Assembly (NCBI RefSeq): GCF_028583425.1
Contig: NC_072800.1
Coordinates: 92,039,001 to 92,103,000, forward strand
DNA length: 64,000 nucleotides
From: Eublepharis macularius
Taxonomy: Eukaryota > Chordata > Lepidosauria > Squamata > Eublepharidae
Direction of reading: 5' to 3'
The notes under the pieces were generated by a model, which saw only the letters and a program-made list of their open reading frames with translations, did not search any database and was not told where the DNA came from. Of the stretch, positions 56,801 to 61,319 are shown in pieces. Every line of letters starts with the position of its first letter. Position 1 is the stretch's first letter. Position numbers and translations under genes: made by a program.

Positions 56801-58403
56801 ATTTGTCAAGCAGGGGATCAATACTTTTCTAGGCCTTTGCACTTGTGTTTTCTTTTGCAGATCATGTTACTTAAAGTCACCTTTACTCAGTCTTTTATAT
56901 GCACTCGAAAGGGGGCAAAGCACACAGTAACAAGGAGGGTAAATTTGACATCTGGTTACAAAACTGTAAGACAGTTAGTGGCTGCTAGGAGGGGGGTGGT
57001 TGATCACAGAGAACCGGGACAGGTCACATTTGATTTGATCCTGTATTGGCTCATATACTCTTTCCCTCTTTTGTAAGACAGAGGGAAAGAAAACAGAGCT
57101 TGAGTCGGAGAGATCACTCGTACCTCTTTCTCTCTTTCTTTCTCTGTTTCTCTTTCACATCAACTCCCATCACCACTGCCGCTGACTCACTATATGTCCC
57201 TGAGCAAAGTCATCAAGATGGAAAGAGTTTTGCACAGTTTCAAGAGTGCAGAAAGCGAAACAGGCTTTTTGAATGTCAAACCAATTTTTGACTTTGCTTT
57301 TGAAACTGGGTTTGGGGTGATTCTTTGAAAACGTTAAGCCTTAAATCTTGCTGGTGAATCTTAACACAATCCTAAATATCAGCTTGTCCAATGTTAATAT
57401 TCAGGGTGTGTTTTCCTAAAACCAATCAACCCTATAACAGCCAATTTGGAGTATGCTGCAAACACATTCGGAGTTGAATTTTACCAGAAGAATAATAGAT
57501 CTTCGAATCTCCTGTGAGGTGGGTGGGACTGAGAGTGCTCCGAAAGAGCTGTGACTGACCCAAGGTCACCCAGCAAGCTTCAAGTGGAGGAGTGGGGAAT
57601 CAAACCTGGCACTCCAGATTAGAGTCCTGCCGCTCTTAACCACTACACCAAACTGGCTCCCAAAGTGTTATTATTATCCTCACGACAATCACCCTGTGAG
57701 GTGGGTGGGGCTGAGAGTGCTCTGAGAGAGCTGTGACTGACCCAAGGTCACCCAGCTGGCTTCAAGTGGAGGAGTGGGGAATCAAACTCGGTTCTCCAGA
57801 TTAGAGTCCCGCCGCTCTTAACTCCTACACTCAAACAATAGCGGTCTACCTTGCAACGCCGTTGTGATGGTGAACTCAGTAAGGACTGCAAATCCCAGGT
57901 GTTGATTGCAATACTTCTGCTGACATTGCCAAGTGATGCTTCACATATATAAGCTTGGCGATTATTACAACACCCTTGCAATGTAGACTTTTATTGCAGG
58001 TTGGAGGAGAGGTTCCTTACTGGATACCGATTGAGTTCATGGGTGAGATTAGATTTGAACAGAACAGTTTCCAGCTCAGTCTCTCAACCTCTACTTGCCC
58101 AATGCAGAGCTCACATCTGCATTAGGTGTAAAAACACTGGCAAAAAAAAATGTTTATCTCCCATCAGTTGCACTCCCTACAAGGCCAGCCATGCTTCAGA
58201 TCCTTAAAGGCTTTGCTTTATTTCCTTAGCCCTTGCTGTGGCTTTGTTTTGCTGTCTTTTCATTCGTTGCCTTTCCTGATTCTCTACATTCTCCAGGCTC
58301 CACTGAAAGCCTCCCGACTCTTTCAGGCCAAGTTGAATCGCGGACTCTCAATTCTCTGCCGGTGGTGAAAGAGGAAGATGAAGTTACCCCCCGCAGCCAC
58401 TAG
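21095..58403 (+). CDS. TMIE: TMIE gene span: four coding exons, transmembrane inner ear protein
   Basis: The joined exons 21095-21196, 34711-34828, 55476-55625 and 58297-58403 encode about 158 residues that match vertebrate TMIE from the end of exon 1 to the end of exon 3. TMIE is a small membrane protein of the inner-ear hair cell and an essential subunit of the mechanotransduction channel complex with TMC1/2, PCDH15 and LHFPL5. Intron phases are 0, 1 and 1; donors are GTAAGA, GTAAGT and GTATTT, and all acceptors follow pyrimidine tracts. One transmembrane segment lies near residues 61-82. The positions equivalent to human Arg81, Arg84 and Arg92, where deafness substitutions are reported, are all Arg (residues 84, 87 and 95). 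The gene is enlarged by repeats to about 37 kb of coding span. No other gene in the window is as well supported. Confidence 0.93.
21693..22010 (+). mobile_element. Two tandem SINEs of different families
   Basis: A Sauria-like SINE (GTGCAGTGGTTAGAGCAC head, GGTTGTTGTGAGGA tail) is followed at about 21846 by a SINE of the 4501 type (GGTGCAGTATCTGCTTGG, AGTTCTATCCCC, CAGACAATACTGGTCTTG). Confidence 0.7.
22538..22767 (+). mobile_element. N-family hAT-type MITE (230 bp)
   Basis: The end is TAGGGTTACCAGCTCCAAG; a perfect 8-bp duplication GGCAGTAC flanks it (22530-22537, 22768-22775). 230 bp, as in the 3430 copy. Confidence 0.88.
23395..23705 (+). mobile_element. CR1-like LINE 3' end
   Basis: GCAGAACTCCCTGCCACGAA, GGCTTAGATGACTTTTACAT and GGCCCTTTGGTCTAATCTAG are degraded versions of the CR1 ORF2 end and tail. 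Confidence 0.6.
23709..23747. repeat. Perfect 15-bp hairpin
   Basis: The arms CCTTGTACTGTTATC and GATAACAGTACAAGG flank a 9-base loop TCCCATGGG. It lies at the downstream end of a CR1-like tail. Confidence 0.8.
24280..24415 (-). mobile_element. SINE 3' part, minus strand
   Basis: CCCCTGTGCAAGCACCGAGT then CATTACTGACCCATGGGGG, the reverse of the 6318-type SINE end. Confidence 0.7.
24436..24661 (-). mobile_element. N-family element, minus strand
   Basis: It starts TAGGGTTGCCAATTTCCAGG and ends CAACCTGTTGCCCTA, and contains the reverse N body (AACTGATCTCCAGACTGCAG). Diverged. Confidence 0.65.
24870..25030 (+). mobile_element. LINE 3' tail
   Basis: AAGGTTGTTAGCCACCCTGA followed by an AAATAAATAAATAATAAATA tail, as in L2/CR1-group LINE ends. 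Confidence 0.5.
25535..25732 (-). mobile_element. N-family element, minus strand
   Basis: TTGCCAACCGCTAGGTACTG through CTGGAGCTGACAACCCTAG; the body CTCCAGGAATTTCACAACC is N in reverse. Confidence 0.65.
25879..26135. mobile_element. R-family foldback retroelement
   Basis: Starts AGAGGAGTTAGCC and contains three arm segments. Imperfect 14-bp flanks (TTTTCATCAGACTG at 25865, TTTTCTCCAGATTG at 26136) may be the target duplication. The cores are partly mutated (CUGACAA). Confidence 0.7.
26310..26580 (-). mobile_element. (TTTA)n tract with LINE tail, minus strand
   Basis: About 70 bp of TTTA repeats (26310-26383) lead into CCTTTCTCACTGAGACTCAAGG and a diverged body ending GCTGAAACAGAACATAATT. 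The same arrangement occurs at 60697 and 19315, so the tract is the poly(TAAA) tail of a reverse-oriented LINE. Confidence 0.65.
27300..27521 (+). mobile_element. L2-like LINE 3' end
   Basis: A degraded ORF end (TTATTCAAGATGC), then CACCCTGAGCCTGCTGGTG and a TAAATAAATAAATAATAAATA tail. Confidence 0.55.
27900..28375 (-). mobile_element. tRNA-derived SINE, minus strand, split by N
   Basis: CACAACAACAATCACCCTTTG, CAAGGTGACCCAGCTGGCTT and GGGGAATCAAACCGAG (reverse B box), then an N insertion, then the head end TTTTAACCACTACACC (reverse A box). A CAA microsatellite tract lies at 27877-27899. Confidence 0.7.
28111..28331 (+). mobile_element. N-family hAT MITE inside a SINE
   Basis: TAGGGTTGCCAGCTCC to GGCAACCCTA, with imperfect 8-bp flanks GTCCTGCT / CTCCTGCC (28103-28110, 28332-28339). 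Confidence 0.75.
28732..28849. mobile_element. S118 foldback MITE
   Basis: 118 bp, ends GGGCCAAGCTACACATGACG and reverse, 3-bp flanks GAA (28729-28731, 28850-28852). Confidence 0.85.
28880..29430 (+). mobile_element. L2-like LINE 3' end with ORF remnant
   Basis: An open stretch from 28905 to 29180 encodes the C-terminal end typical of L2/CR1-group ORF2 ([13 protein letters not shown] near its start, [28 protein letters not shown]). The tail CCGCCCTGAGCCCGCTTGCG and a long AAAT repeat (29371-29430) follow. It contains no start of its own and is not a host gene. Confidence 0.8.
29861..30007. mobile_element. Foldback MITE (ATTCCGCACAC ends)
   Basis: A 147-bp element with 30-bp inverted ends (GTAATTCCGCACACGTTGG; the other end GTGATTCCGCACACCTTGG) and GGATAATGCACTT in both arms. 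No clear target duplication. Confidence 0.7.
30310..30510 (-). mobile_element. N-family element, minus strand
   Basis: GGTAGCTGGAGATCTCTCAG to GCCAGAGTTGGCAACCTTA. Preceded at 30225-30300 by a short reverse LINE tail. A second short N piece follows at 30560-30655. Confidence 0.6.
30930..31140 (+). mobile_element. CR1-like LINE 3' end
   Basis: GTGGAACTCACTGCCACAGG and GGACACCGGCTTAGATGGC, then GCTGGACTAGATGGATC: the end of CR1 ORF2 and its tail. Confidence 0.65.
33640..33935 (+). mobile_element. Sauria-like SINE split by an N element
   Basis: The SINE head GGGGCAGTGGTTAGATACC ends at the N insertion (TAGGGTTGCCAACTCTAGG, 33675 to about 33870). The SINE then resumes with GGAGGTCCAAGTTCAACTC. 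Confidence 0.65.
34340..34570 (-). mobile_element. Sauria-like SINE, minus strand
   Basis: CTCACAACAACCCTGTGAGG, GTGGGATTCGAACCTGAG (reverse B box) and TTAACCCTCTACACCACAC (reverse A box). It lies 140 bp upstream of TMIE exon 2. Confidence 0.8.
34711..34828 (+). CDS. TMIE: TMIE coding exon 2
   Basis: The acceptor CTTCCTCCAG ends at 34710 and the donor GTAAGT begins at 34829. The exon gives 39 codons plus one base (phase 1). It encodes a Pro/Lys-rich extracellular linker ([15 protein letters not shown]) and then most of the transmembrane helix ([15 protein letters not shown]), closely matching human TMIE. The aromatic-rich stretch just before the helix is conserved (IWGLRLW here, FWDMRLW in human). 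The next exon completes the split Ile codon and restores the conserved Ser-Ile-Ile-Ile-Thr-Leu-Cys-Cys. Confidence 0.95.
35085..35950. mobile_element. Cluster of three Sauria-like SINE copies
   Basis: 35085-35260 is on the + strand (GGGTTTGAATCCCCTCTCTA). 35263-35440 (ACAACAACCCTAAGAAGTAG) and 35780-35950 (CACAACAGTCCTGTGAAGTA) are on the minus strand. All are diverged. Another minus-strand piece is at 37668-37815. Confidence 0.6.
36560..36945 (+). pseudogene. Non-LTR reverse-transcriptase fragment
   Basis: The frame at 36497-36943 contains RT-like motifs: a GFRKG-type start, [18 protein letters not shown] (domain A with its Asp) and [15 protein letters not shown] (domain B). It breaks before the catalytic ADD motif. 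It differs from the L2 and CR1 copies nearby, so it is a separate LINE family. Confidence 0.65.
37830..39480 (+). mobile_element. L2-like LINE with RT remnants, split by L1
   Basis: An RT domain-B remnant (CCCGCAGGGGGCAATATTCT, 37905) is separated by an L1 insertion from the ADD region (CAATATGCAGATGACACCCA, 38564). The C-terminal part ([30 protein letters not shown]) and the tail GATCTGCCCTGAGCCTGCTC with AAAT repeats follow. Several frame breaks; dead. Confidence 0.8.
37993..38545 (+). mobile_element. 5'-truncated L1 inserted in L2
   Basis: The frame at 38085-38384 ends in an L1-type ORF2 C-terminus ([13 protein letters not shown]). An AT-rich 3' UTR with AATAAAATTT and a short A-rich tail follows. 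It interrupts the L2 just before its ADD motif. Exact insertion edges are approximate. Confidence 0.75.
40360..40530 (+). mobile_element. CR1-like LINE 3' tail
   Basis: GGTTATTAGCCAGAATTGC, GATGGAGCCTCCATGTTCAG, then GGCCTGATTCAGCAG and TTATGCTCTTCT at the end. Confidence 0.55.
40795..41000. mobile_element. Diverged R-family variant
   Basis: AAAGTCCAGTGGCCCC and GGTGCCACTGGAGTTTTGC arms. The core on the + strand reads UUGAGGA with GAAAGC, so the first core C is lost. Confidence 0.65.
41420..41672. mobile_element. R-family element with a duplicated sense core
   Basis: Two copies of a 66-bp block, each with an intact CUGACGA, GAGA/UCUC stem and GAAA (starting near 41487 and 41553) on the + strand. 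Followed by the 3' end CTAACTCCTCTGGATC. Confidence 0.8.
41745..41962 (-). mobile_element. N-family element, minus strand
   Basis: GGGTTGCCAACCTCCAGG to AAAGTTGGCAACCTTA, with the reverse N body between. Confidence 0.7.
42083..42430 (+). mobile_element. Sauria-like SINE split by a LINE tail
   Basis: The head GCATGGTGCAGTAGTTA stops at 42108. A reverse LINE tail (CTTTCTCACTGAGACTCAAGG) occupies roughly 42110-42245, then the SINE resumes with GAGAGACCTAAATTCAAATC and TCATAGGGCTGTTATGACGG. Confidence 0.5.
43187..43392. mobile_element. R-family variant (TTTGTGGTGGGG type)
   Basis: GAGTCCAGTAGCACC and GCTACTGGACTCTTGC arms, flanked by the 9-bp repeat GTATTTATT (43178-43186, 43393-43401). Core mutated. 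Confidence 0.75.
43450..43660 (+). mobile_element. Sauria-like SINE
   Basis: GTTGTATAGTGGTTAGAGTC head, GGATCGAATCTTCATTC B box, CCTACCTCACAAAGTTATTC body. Confidence 0.65.
43775..44125 (-). mobile_element. CR1 LINE 3' end, minus strand
   Basis: ATTCATAGAATCATAGGG (reverse CR1 terminal repeat) and GGTCATCTAGTCCACCC, the mirror of the 14555 copy. Confidence 0.85.
44212..44403. mobile_element. R-family foldback retroelement
   Basis: Complete arms, flanked by 16-bp repeats AYGACTCAATRTTCAA with two mismatches (44196-44211, 44404-44419). The CUGANGA part of the core is deleted. Confidence 0.82.
44784..45020. repeat. (CATC)n(TCTG)n microsatellite with LINE tail
   Basis: CATC repeats (44784-44810) pass into about 75 bp of CTGT repeats (44811-44885), then a reverse LINE tail (CCACCTTTCTCATTGATATC). 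The Asp-Arg-Gln-Thr open frame here is only the microsatellite. Confidence 0.85.
45571..45741. mobile_element. G-family foldback retroelement
   Basis: The left arm starts ATTGTCGAAGGCTTTCACGG; the right arm is its inverted end. A 16-bp duplication CATCTCTCCGARCTGT (45555-45570, 45742-45757; one mismatch) flanks it. Each arm holds only the 3' half of the hammerhead-like motif; GCGAAACGTCAGG lies on the + strand in the right arm. Confidence 0.82.
45770..45960 (-). pseudogene. LINE ORF2 C-terminal fragment
   Basis: The minus strand encodes [20 protein letters not shown], typical of the end of L2/CR1-group ORF2. Only this stub remains. Confidence 0.55.
45961..46130. mobile_element. hAT end fused to a 5S-SINE 3' part
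   Basis: AGAGATGGGCACGAACC and inverted TACGAACC words match the hAT ends at 388 and 8709. From about 46030 GGTCAGCCTTGAGGAAGGC and TCACCATAAGTC resemble the 3' half of the 5S-derived SINE at 60905. Confidence 0.45.
46197..46406. mobile_element. R-family foldback retroelement, full left end
   Basis: It begins CAGAGGAGTTAGCCATG, the reverse of the family 3' end, so both outer ends are present. The 13-bp duplication GCAGACRTTAATA has one mismatch (46184-46196, 46407-46419). The core CUGAUGA, GAGAG/CUCUC stem and GAAA is intact on the + strand near 46319-46346. Confidence 0.85.
46810..47255 (+). mobile_element. Dimeric tRNA-derived SINE
   Basis: Two head-to-tail units. Unit 1 (46810-46990) stops at ATAATAATAACACTTTG and joins unit 2 (46991-47255), which runs to a TTA-repeat tail (47231-47255). 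Both heads have GGTGTAGTGGTTAAGAG (A box) and GGTTTRATTCCCC (B box). Confidence 0.8.
47977..48583. mobile_element. M-family foldback with internal duplication
   Basis: Inverted ends GAGTCTCTCTACACC / GTGTAGAGAGATTC, with TTTAAAAAGACAGAG near the inner end of each arm. A segment starting GACGCCTCAGCG at 47993 is repeated from 48172 (period about 179 bp). Confidence 0.75.
48690..49005 (+). mobile_element. CR1-like LINE 3' end
   Basis: GATGTGGTGATAGCTGCTAG, GGCTATTAGCCATGATAG and the tail TCTTATGTTCTTA, the same terminal repeat as the antisense CR1 at 58593. Confidence 0.75.
50060..50218 (+). mobile_element. SINE 3' part (TCGGTGCTCGCACAGGGG)
   Basis: ACCACCCCGTAAAAAGTCTGC, GCGACGTCCCCCCATGGG and ACTCGGTGCTCGCACAGGGG, as in the 6318 copy. 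Confidence 0.75.
50548..51115 (+). mobile_element. N-family element split by a tRNA-SINE
   Basis: The N 5' half (GGCTTGCCAGCTCCAGG to AGTTTGCCTTCCA) and 3' half (CCAAAGCAGCCATCATCTCC to GAGGCTGGCAACTCTA) flank a SINE. A further partial N follows at about 51117-51222. Confidence 0.8.
50663..51009 (+). mobile_element. tRNA-SINE with duplicated head
   Basis: TAAGAGCG-CAGGACTCTAATC and the following B-box region occur twice with an 87-bp period (from 50686 and 50773). The single body ends in GTTATTATAATGTTATTATT. Confidence 0.8.
51395..52040. mobile_element. R3 foldback split by an M element
   Basis: R3 arms at 51395-51544 (GGATTTGAATCCAGTGGCAC; CTGGTTGGTCTCT) and 51970-52040 (GGTGCCACTGGACTC; AGTCCAACATGGTTACTC). 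Confidence 0.7.
51545..51969. mobile_element. M-family foldback inside R3
   Basis: GAGTCTCTCTACACG / TGTGTAGAGAGATTT ends, with AAAAAGACAGAGCC and its inverse inside. It splits the R3 phrase GGTCTCT/ACGGTGCC. Confidence 0.75.
52713..53100. mobile_element. M-family foldback
   Basis: The arms are about 90 bp, from GAGTCTCTCTACACGAGACG to AAAAGACAGAGCC, with the inverse ending GTAGAGAGATTC. Followed by a partial minus-strand N element at 53105-53230. Confidence 0.75.
53573..53774. mobile_element. Foldback MITE, S118 relative (202 bp)
   Basis: Ends GAGCCAAGCTACAAGTGACG and TTGTAGCTTGGCTC; 3-bp flanks TTA on both sides (53570-53572, 53775-53777). A longer arm includes CAAGTTCTGGTGGGAAATGT. Confidence 0.82.
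54109..54493. mobile_element. R-family element with four 52-bp tandem arm units
   Basis: CAGATGC words at 54231, 54283, 54335 and 54387 give an exact 52-bp period in the left arm. One sense arm follows. It is flanked by the 10-bp repeat TGGAGATCAG (54099-54108, 54494-54503) and inserted into an N element. Confidence 0.85.
54410..54448 (+). ncRNA. Hammerhead-like core in R element
   Basis: CUGACGA (54410-54416), stem II GAGA/UCUC (54418-54421 with 54430-54433), GAAA (54434-54437), stem III AGC/GCU with loop UUAU (54437-54446), and A at 54447 as the would-be cleavage base. A flanking stem I is not evident. Structural inference; activity unknown. Confidence 0.45.
54890..54940 (+). ncRNA. Hammerhead-like motif, third repeat family
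   Basis: Stem I ACCA/UGGU (54896-54899 with 54930-54933), CUGAGGA (54900-54906), stem II GGCC-UGAG-GGCC (54908-54919), AAAA where the consensus is GAAA (54920-54923), palindromic ACGCGU as a dimer-type stem III, then C. The G-to-A change at the invariant G should disable it. The surrounding AT-rich repeat (about 54785-55130) is otherwise unidentified. Confidence 0.45.
55476..55625 (+). CDS. TMIE: TMIE coding exon 3
   Basis: The acceptor TTCTCCGTAG ends at 55475. The exon starts with TT, which completes the Ile codon from exon 2, and ends after one base of the next codon; the donor is GTATTT at 55626. It encodes the end of the membrane helix (ITLCC), the juxtamembrane [14 protein letters not shown] segment and the conserved [11 protein letters not shown] motif. 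This is the most conserved part of TMIE and carries the Arg residues needed for channel function in mammals. The donor is weaker than the other two (GTATT instead of GTAAG). Confidence 0.95.
56314..56442. mobile_element. S118-type foldback MITE (129 bp)
   Basis: GAGCCAAGCTACAAGTGATG ends and a CTCGCCTGGCGAG hairpin pair inside. The flanks TGA and TCA differ by one base. In TMIE intron 3. Confidence 0.78.
57505..57830 (-). mobile_element. Dimeric tRNA-derived SINE, minus strand
   Basis: Two units joined at the same phrase as the 46810 dimer: the reverse of ATAATAATAACACTTTG next to the reverse of GGAGCCAGTTTGGTG (57650-57668). In TMIE intron 3. Confidence 0.8.
58297..58403 (+). CDS. TMIE: TMIE coding exon 4 (last), with tandem acceptors
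   Basis: After a long pyrimidine tract the acceptor TTCTCCAG ends at 58296. A second acceptor, CTCTTTCAG, ends at 58326. Both keep phase 1 and the same frame, giving 35 or 25 terminal residues. The tail ends [13 protein letters not shown] and TAG at 58401. The VVKEEDE core aligns with IKVEEDE of human TMIE, which supports the exon. The run of lysines that precedes it in mammals, and the lysines at the mammalian C-terminus, are missing. No alternative lysine-rich exon is visible between 55626 and 58296. Confidence 0.78.
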
Positions 58404-58592
58404 AAGGCGCTCTCTGTCTACTTTCTCTCTTTGGCTTTCCTTCTTCATCCCTTGGAGAGAAACCTTCACCTTGAAGATTCGTAATTCCACATCTGTCTTC
58501 CAGCATTTTCTGGTCTAATTCTAGCATTTCCTGCTTTTTGGAAACAGACACTGCTGTAGTCATGGGGGTGGGGGGTGGGAGGACCCATTCAT
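58404..58592 (+). other. TMIE: TMIE 3' UTR, start
   Basis: 189 bp between the TMIE stop and an antisense CR1. No AATAAA or ATTAAA is visible here, so the transcript either uses a non-canonical signal or runs into the CR1. Confidence 0.5.
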
Positions 58593-59930
58593 AAGAACAT
58601 AAGAACATAAGAACATAAGCAAAGCCATGTTGGATCAGGCCAGTGGCCCATCCAGTCCAACATTCTGTCACACACAGTGGCTAGAAATCCAGTGCCATCT
58701 AAAGGACTGTCAGTGAGGCCAGGACACCAGAAGCCCTCCCACTGCCTTCCTTCCAGCACCAAGACAACAGAGCACCACCTCCCCACAAAGAGAATACCAT
58801 CTATCTCCTGTGGCTAATAGCCACTGATGGACCTCTGCTCCATATATTTGTCCAGTCCCCTCTTGAAGCTGGCAATGCTTGTAGCTGCCACCACCTCCTG
58901 TGGCAACGAATTCCACGTGTTTATCACCCTTTGTGTAAAGTAGTATTTTCTTCTATCTGTTCTAACCCGACTGCTCAATAATTTCATAGAGTGCCCACGA
59001 GTTCTTGTATTGTGAGAAAGGGAGAAAAACACATCTTTCTCTACCTTCTCTAACCCGTGCATTATCTTGTAAACCTCTATCATGTCTCCCCTCAGTCGTC
59101 TTTTCTCCAGGCTAAAGAGCCCCAAGCGCCTCAATCTTTCCTCATAGGGAAAGTGTTCCAACCCTTTAATCATTTTAGTTGCCCTTCTCTGTACTTTTTC
59201 CAGTGCTATGATATCTTTTTTAAGGTGTGGCGACCAGAACTGTACACAGTACTCCAAATGAGGCCTCACCATCGATTTATGCAGAGGCATTATGATACCG
59301 GCTGATTTGTTTTCAATCCCTTTCCTAATAACCCCTAGCATAGCATTAGCTTTTTTTATGGCAGTCACACACTGTGCTGACGTTTTTAGTGAGTTATCTA
59401 TCATGACTCCAAGATCTCTCTCTTGGTCAGTCTCCGCCAGTTCAGACCCCATCAACTTGTATTTATATTTTGGATTTTTGGTTCCAATGTGCATTACTTT
59501 GCACTTGGCTACATTGAACCTCATTTGCCACATGGATGCCCACTCTTCTAGCCTCGACAGATCCCTTTGGAGTGCCTCACAATCCTCTCTGGCTTTCACC
59601 ACCCTGAACAATTTCGTGTCATCTGCAAATTTAGCCACTTCACTGCTTAATCCCAATTCCAAATCATTAATAAACAAGTTAAAAAGCATTGGACCCAATA
59701 CCGACCCCTGTGGCACCCCACTGCTCACCACCCTCCACTGTGAGAAGTGCCCGTTTATACTCACTCTCTGTTTCCTATTAATTAGCCAGTTTTCGATCCA
59801 CAAGAGGACTTGGCCCTTTATCCCATAGCTACTGAGCTTACTTAGGAGCCTTTGATGAGGAACTTTGTCAAAAGCTTTCTGGAAGTCAAGATAAACAATA
59901 TCTATCGGGTCTCCCTTGATGGGCAAGTTG
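58593..59930 (-). mobile_element. 5'-truncated CR1 LINE
   Basis: Its 3' end is at 58593 with TAAGAACA repeats, followed inward by GCCATGTTGGATCAGGCC, the standard reptile CR1 tail. The 5' end breaks near 59930. It keeps an uninterrupted ORF2 C-terminal half (next entry), so it is relatively young. Confidence 0.9.
58814..59926 (-). pseudogene. CR1 ORF2 C-terminal half (reverse transcriptase)
   Basis: A 370-codon open frame with RT domain A (VYLDFQKAFDKVPHQRLL), domain B (SGVPQGSVLGPMLFNLFIND), the catalytic FADD and the CR1-type C-terminal region (LEKVQRRATKMIKGLEH; LGLFSLEKRRLRGDMIEVYK). The endonuclease and N-terminal RT parts are missing because the element is truncated; the frame has no genuine start codon at 59926 (TTG). 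Not a host gene. Confidence 0.9.
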
Positions 59931-59939
59931 ATGGGCAGA

Positions 59940-60050
59940 CAGAAGGAAAAACTTCTTCATTTTTTTCTCTTGTGAAACTCACTGCCACTGGATGTAGGGA
60001 TGTTCGTTAGCTTAGCTGGCTTTAAGAGGAGATTAGATAAATGATTAAAT
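59940..60050 (+). mobile_element. CR1-like fragment
   Basis: GTGAAACTCACTGCCACTGG, TTAGCTTAGCTGGCTTTAAG and GAGATTAGATAAATG, the end of a CR1 ORF2 on the + strand, next to the truncated antisense copy. Confidence 0.6.
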
Positions 60051-60051
60051 G

Positions 60052-60295
60052 GAGGCTATTGTCCTTTGGTCATATCATGAGAAGACAAGACTCACTCAAA
60101 AAGACAATTATGCTAGGAAAGATTGAAGGCAGTAGGGAAAGAGGAAGACCCTACATGAGACAAATTGACTCAGTAAAGGAAATGGCTGCCTTCAGTTTGC
60201 AGGGCTGAACAATAGGACATTTTTGGAGGTCGTTTATTCATAAAGCCGTGGTAAATCAGAAGTGACTTGAGGGCACATAACACAAAGAGATAAAT
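60052..60295 (+). mobile_element. RTE/BovB-like LINE 3' end
   Basis: The + strand reads GAGAAGACAAGACTCACTC, GAAAGAGGAAGACCCTACAT and ends AAATCAGAAGTGACTTGAGG GCACATAAC. The encoded KTIMLGKIEGSRERGRP is typical of the ORF end in this group. Confidence 0.6.
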
Positions 60296-60696
60296 ACGGT
60301 TGGGGTTGAGCTTCCTCCTCATGTGAGATGGTTAAGAATGTGACACATGCCCCCTTGATATGCATTTCATGCAATACATGATATCTTAATGTTTGCACAT
60401 TTAGGCGCAAGACACATCTACCCTCTCTCAAGTTTAAGAATCCTAGACCTGCACTAAGGCCTGAAATCTGTGGAAGAAAATAGACTATCTAACTCCTGTT
60501 ACCGAAAACAAAACAAAGAATCGCCAAAAGTGAAAATGGGTGATAATTTATCAGGAACAGGAACCAGAAAATCAGGCCAATTGGAGCATGTGTTTCTCTC
60601 CTTACATGCAGAAAGGAATTCCAGGGGCTGTACTACCAGGATTAGAGGGAAACTACACACAATACTGAAATTCTGCAATTGGAATTCTGGCACCCA

Positions 60697-60880
60697 TTTA
60701 TTTATTTATTTATAGTCCACTATTCTCACAGGGACTCAAGGTGGCTTACACAATATAAGTCAATACGATCAAGGGCTGGGACAGTCAGTAAACAATACGA
60801 TGACGGTATGGGTTACAGAAATTTGAAAAGAAGCAGAAATCCAATGAGAGCTGAAACAGAAAATAAAATCAAAAGATAAA
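60697..60880 (-). mobile_element. LINE tail, minus strand
   Basis: A short TTTA tract followed by AGTCCACTATTCTCACAGGG and a body ending GAGAGCTGAAACAGAAAAT; same family as 26310. Confidence 0.55.
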
Positions 60881-60904
60881 TTGCTAGTTAATCTTGTACT
60901 TATT

Positions 60905-61120
60905 CCCTGACCTGGATAGCCCAGGTGAGCCTGATCTCATCAGATCTCAGAAGCTAAGCAGGGTCAGCCTTGGTTAGTAATTGGATGGGAAACCTCCAAT
61001 GAAGATCAGGGTTGCAGAGGCAGGAGATGGCAAACCACCTCTGATAGTCTCTTGCTATGAAAACCCCAGCAGGGGTCGCCATAAGTCAGCTATGACTTGA
61101 GGGCATGACACATACACACT
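60905..61120 (+). mobile_element. 5S rRNA-derived SINE
   Basis: The head matches the internal control region of 5S rRNA: CCTGATCTCATCAGATCTC, AGAAGCTAAGCAGGGTCAGC, TTGGTTAGTAATTGGATGGG. The body GAGGCAGGAGATGGCAAACC and the tail GGGGTCGCCATAAGTCAGC, ATGACTTGAGGGCATGACAC follow. It is not a functional 5S gene, because the 5' arm and 3' end are lost. Confidence 0.88.
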
Positions 61121-61143
61121 CCTGTACTTACAAATCAAAACGG

Positions 61144-61317
61144 GCAGCCGTGTTAGTCGATCTGTAGCAGTAAAAAAGAGCAAGAGTCCTGCAGCACCTA
61201 TAAGACTAACAAAATTTGTGGTAGCTTTCATGAGTTGCAACTCATTCCTTCAGCTGCAACATTACCACAAATTTTGTTAGCCTTATAGGTGCTACTGGAC
61301 TCTTGCTCTTTCTGACT
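61144..61317. mobile_element. R-family variant with 11-bp target duplication
   Basis: GAGTCCTGCAGCACC and GTGCTACTGGACTCTTGC arms. TGTACTTANAA flanks (61133-61143, 61318-61328; one mismatch). On the minus strand the core reads CUGAAGG, stem AUGAG/CUCAU, GAAA (61222-61256). Confidence 0.78.
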
Positions 61318-61319
61318 TG

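Larger units (their letters stand above)
55626..58296 (+). other. TMIE: TMIE intron 3
   Basis: A 2.7 kb phase-1 intron with one MITE and one dimeric SINE. I see nothing identifiable in 55640-56310, 56443-57504 or 57831-58260. A long pyrimidine tract precedes the exon 4 acceptor. Confidence 0.75.

Noticed and set aside
59292..59828. 178-codon plus-strand frame
   Set aside because: It is the antisense shadow of the CR1 reverse-transcriptase frame.
60905..61020. 5S rRNA gene
   Set aside because: Only the internal promoter region is preserved, followed by unrelated SINE body and a LINE-like tail.
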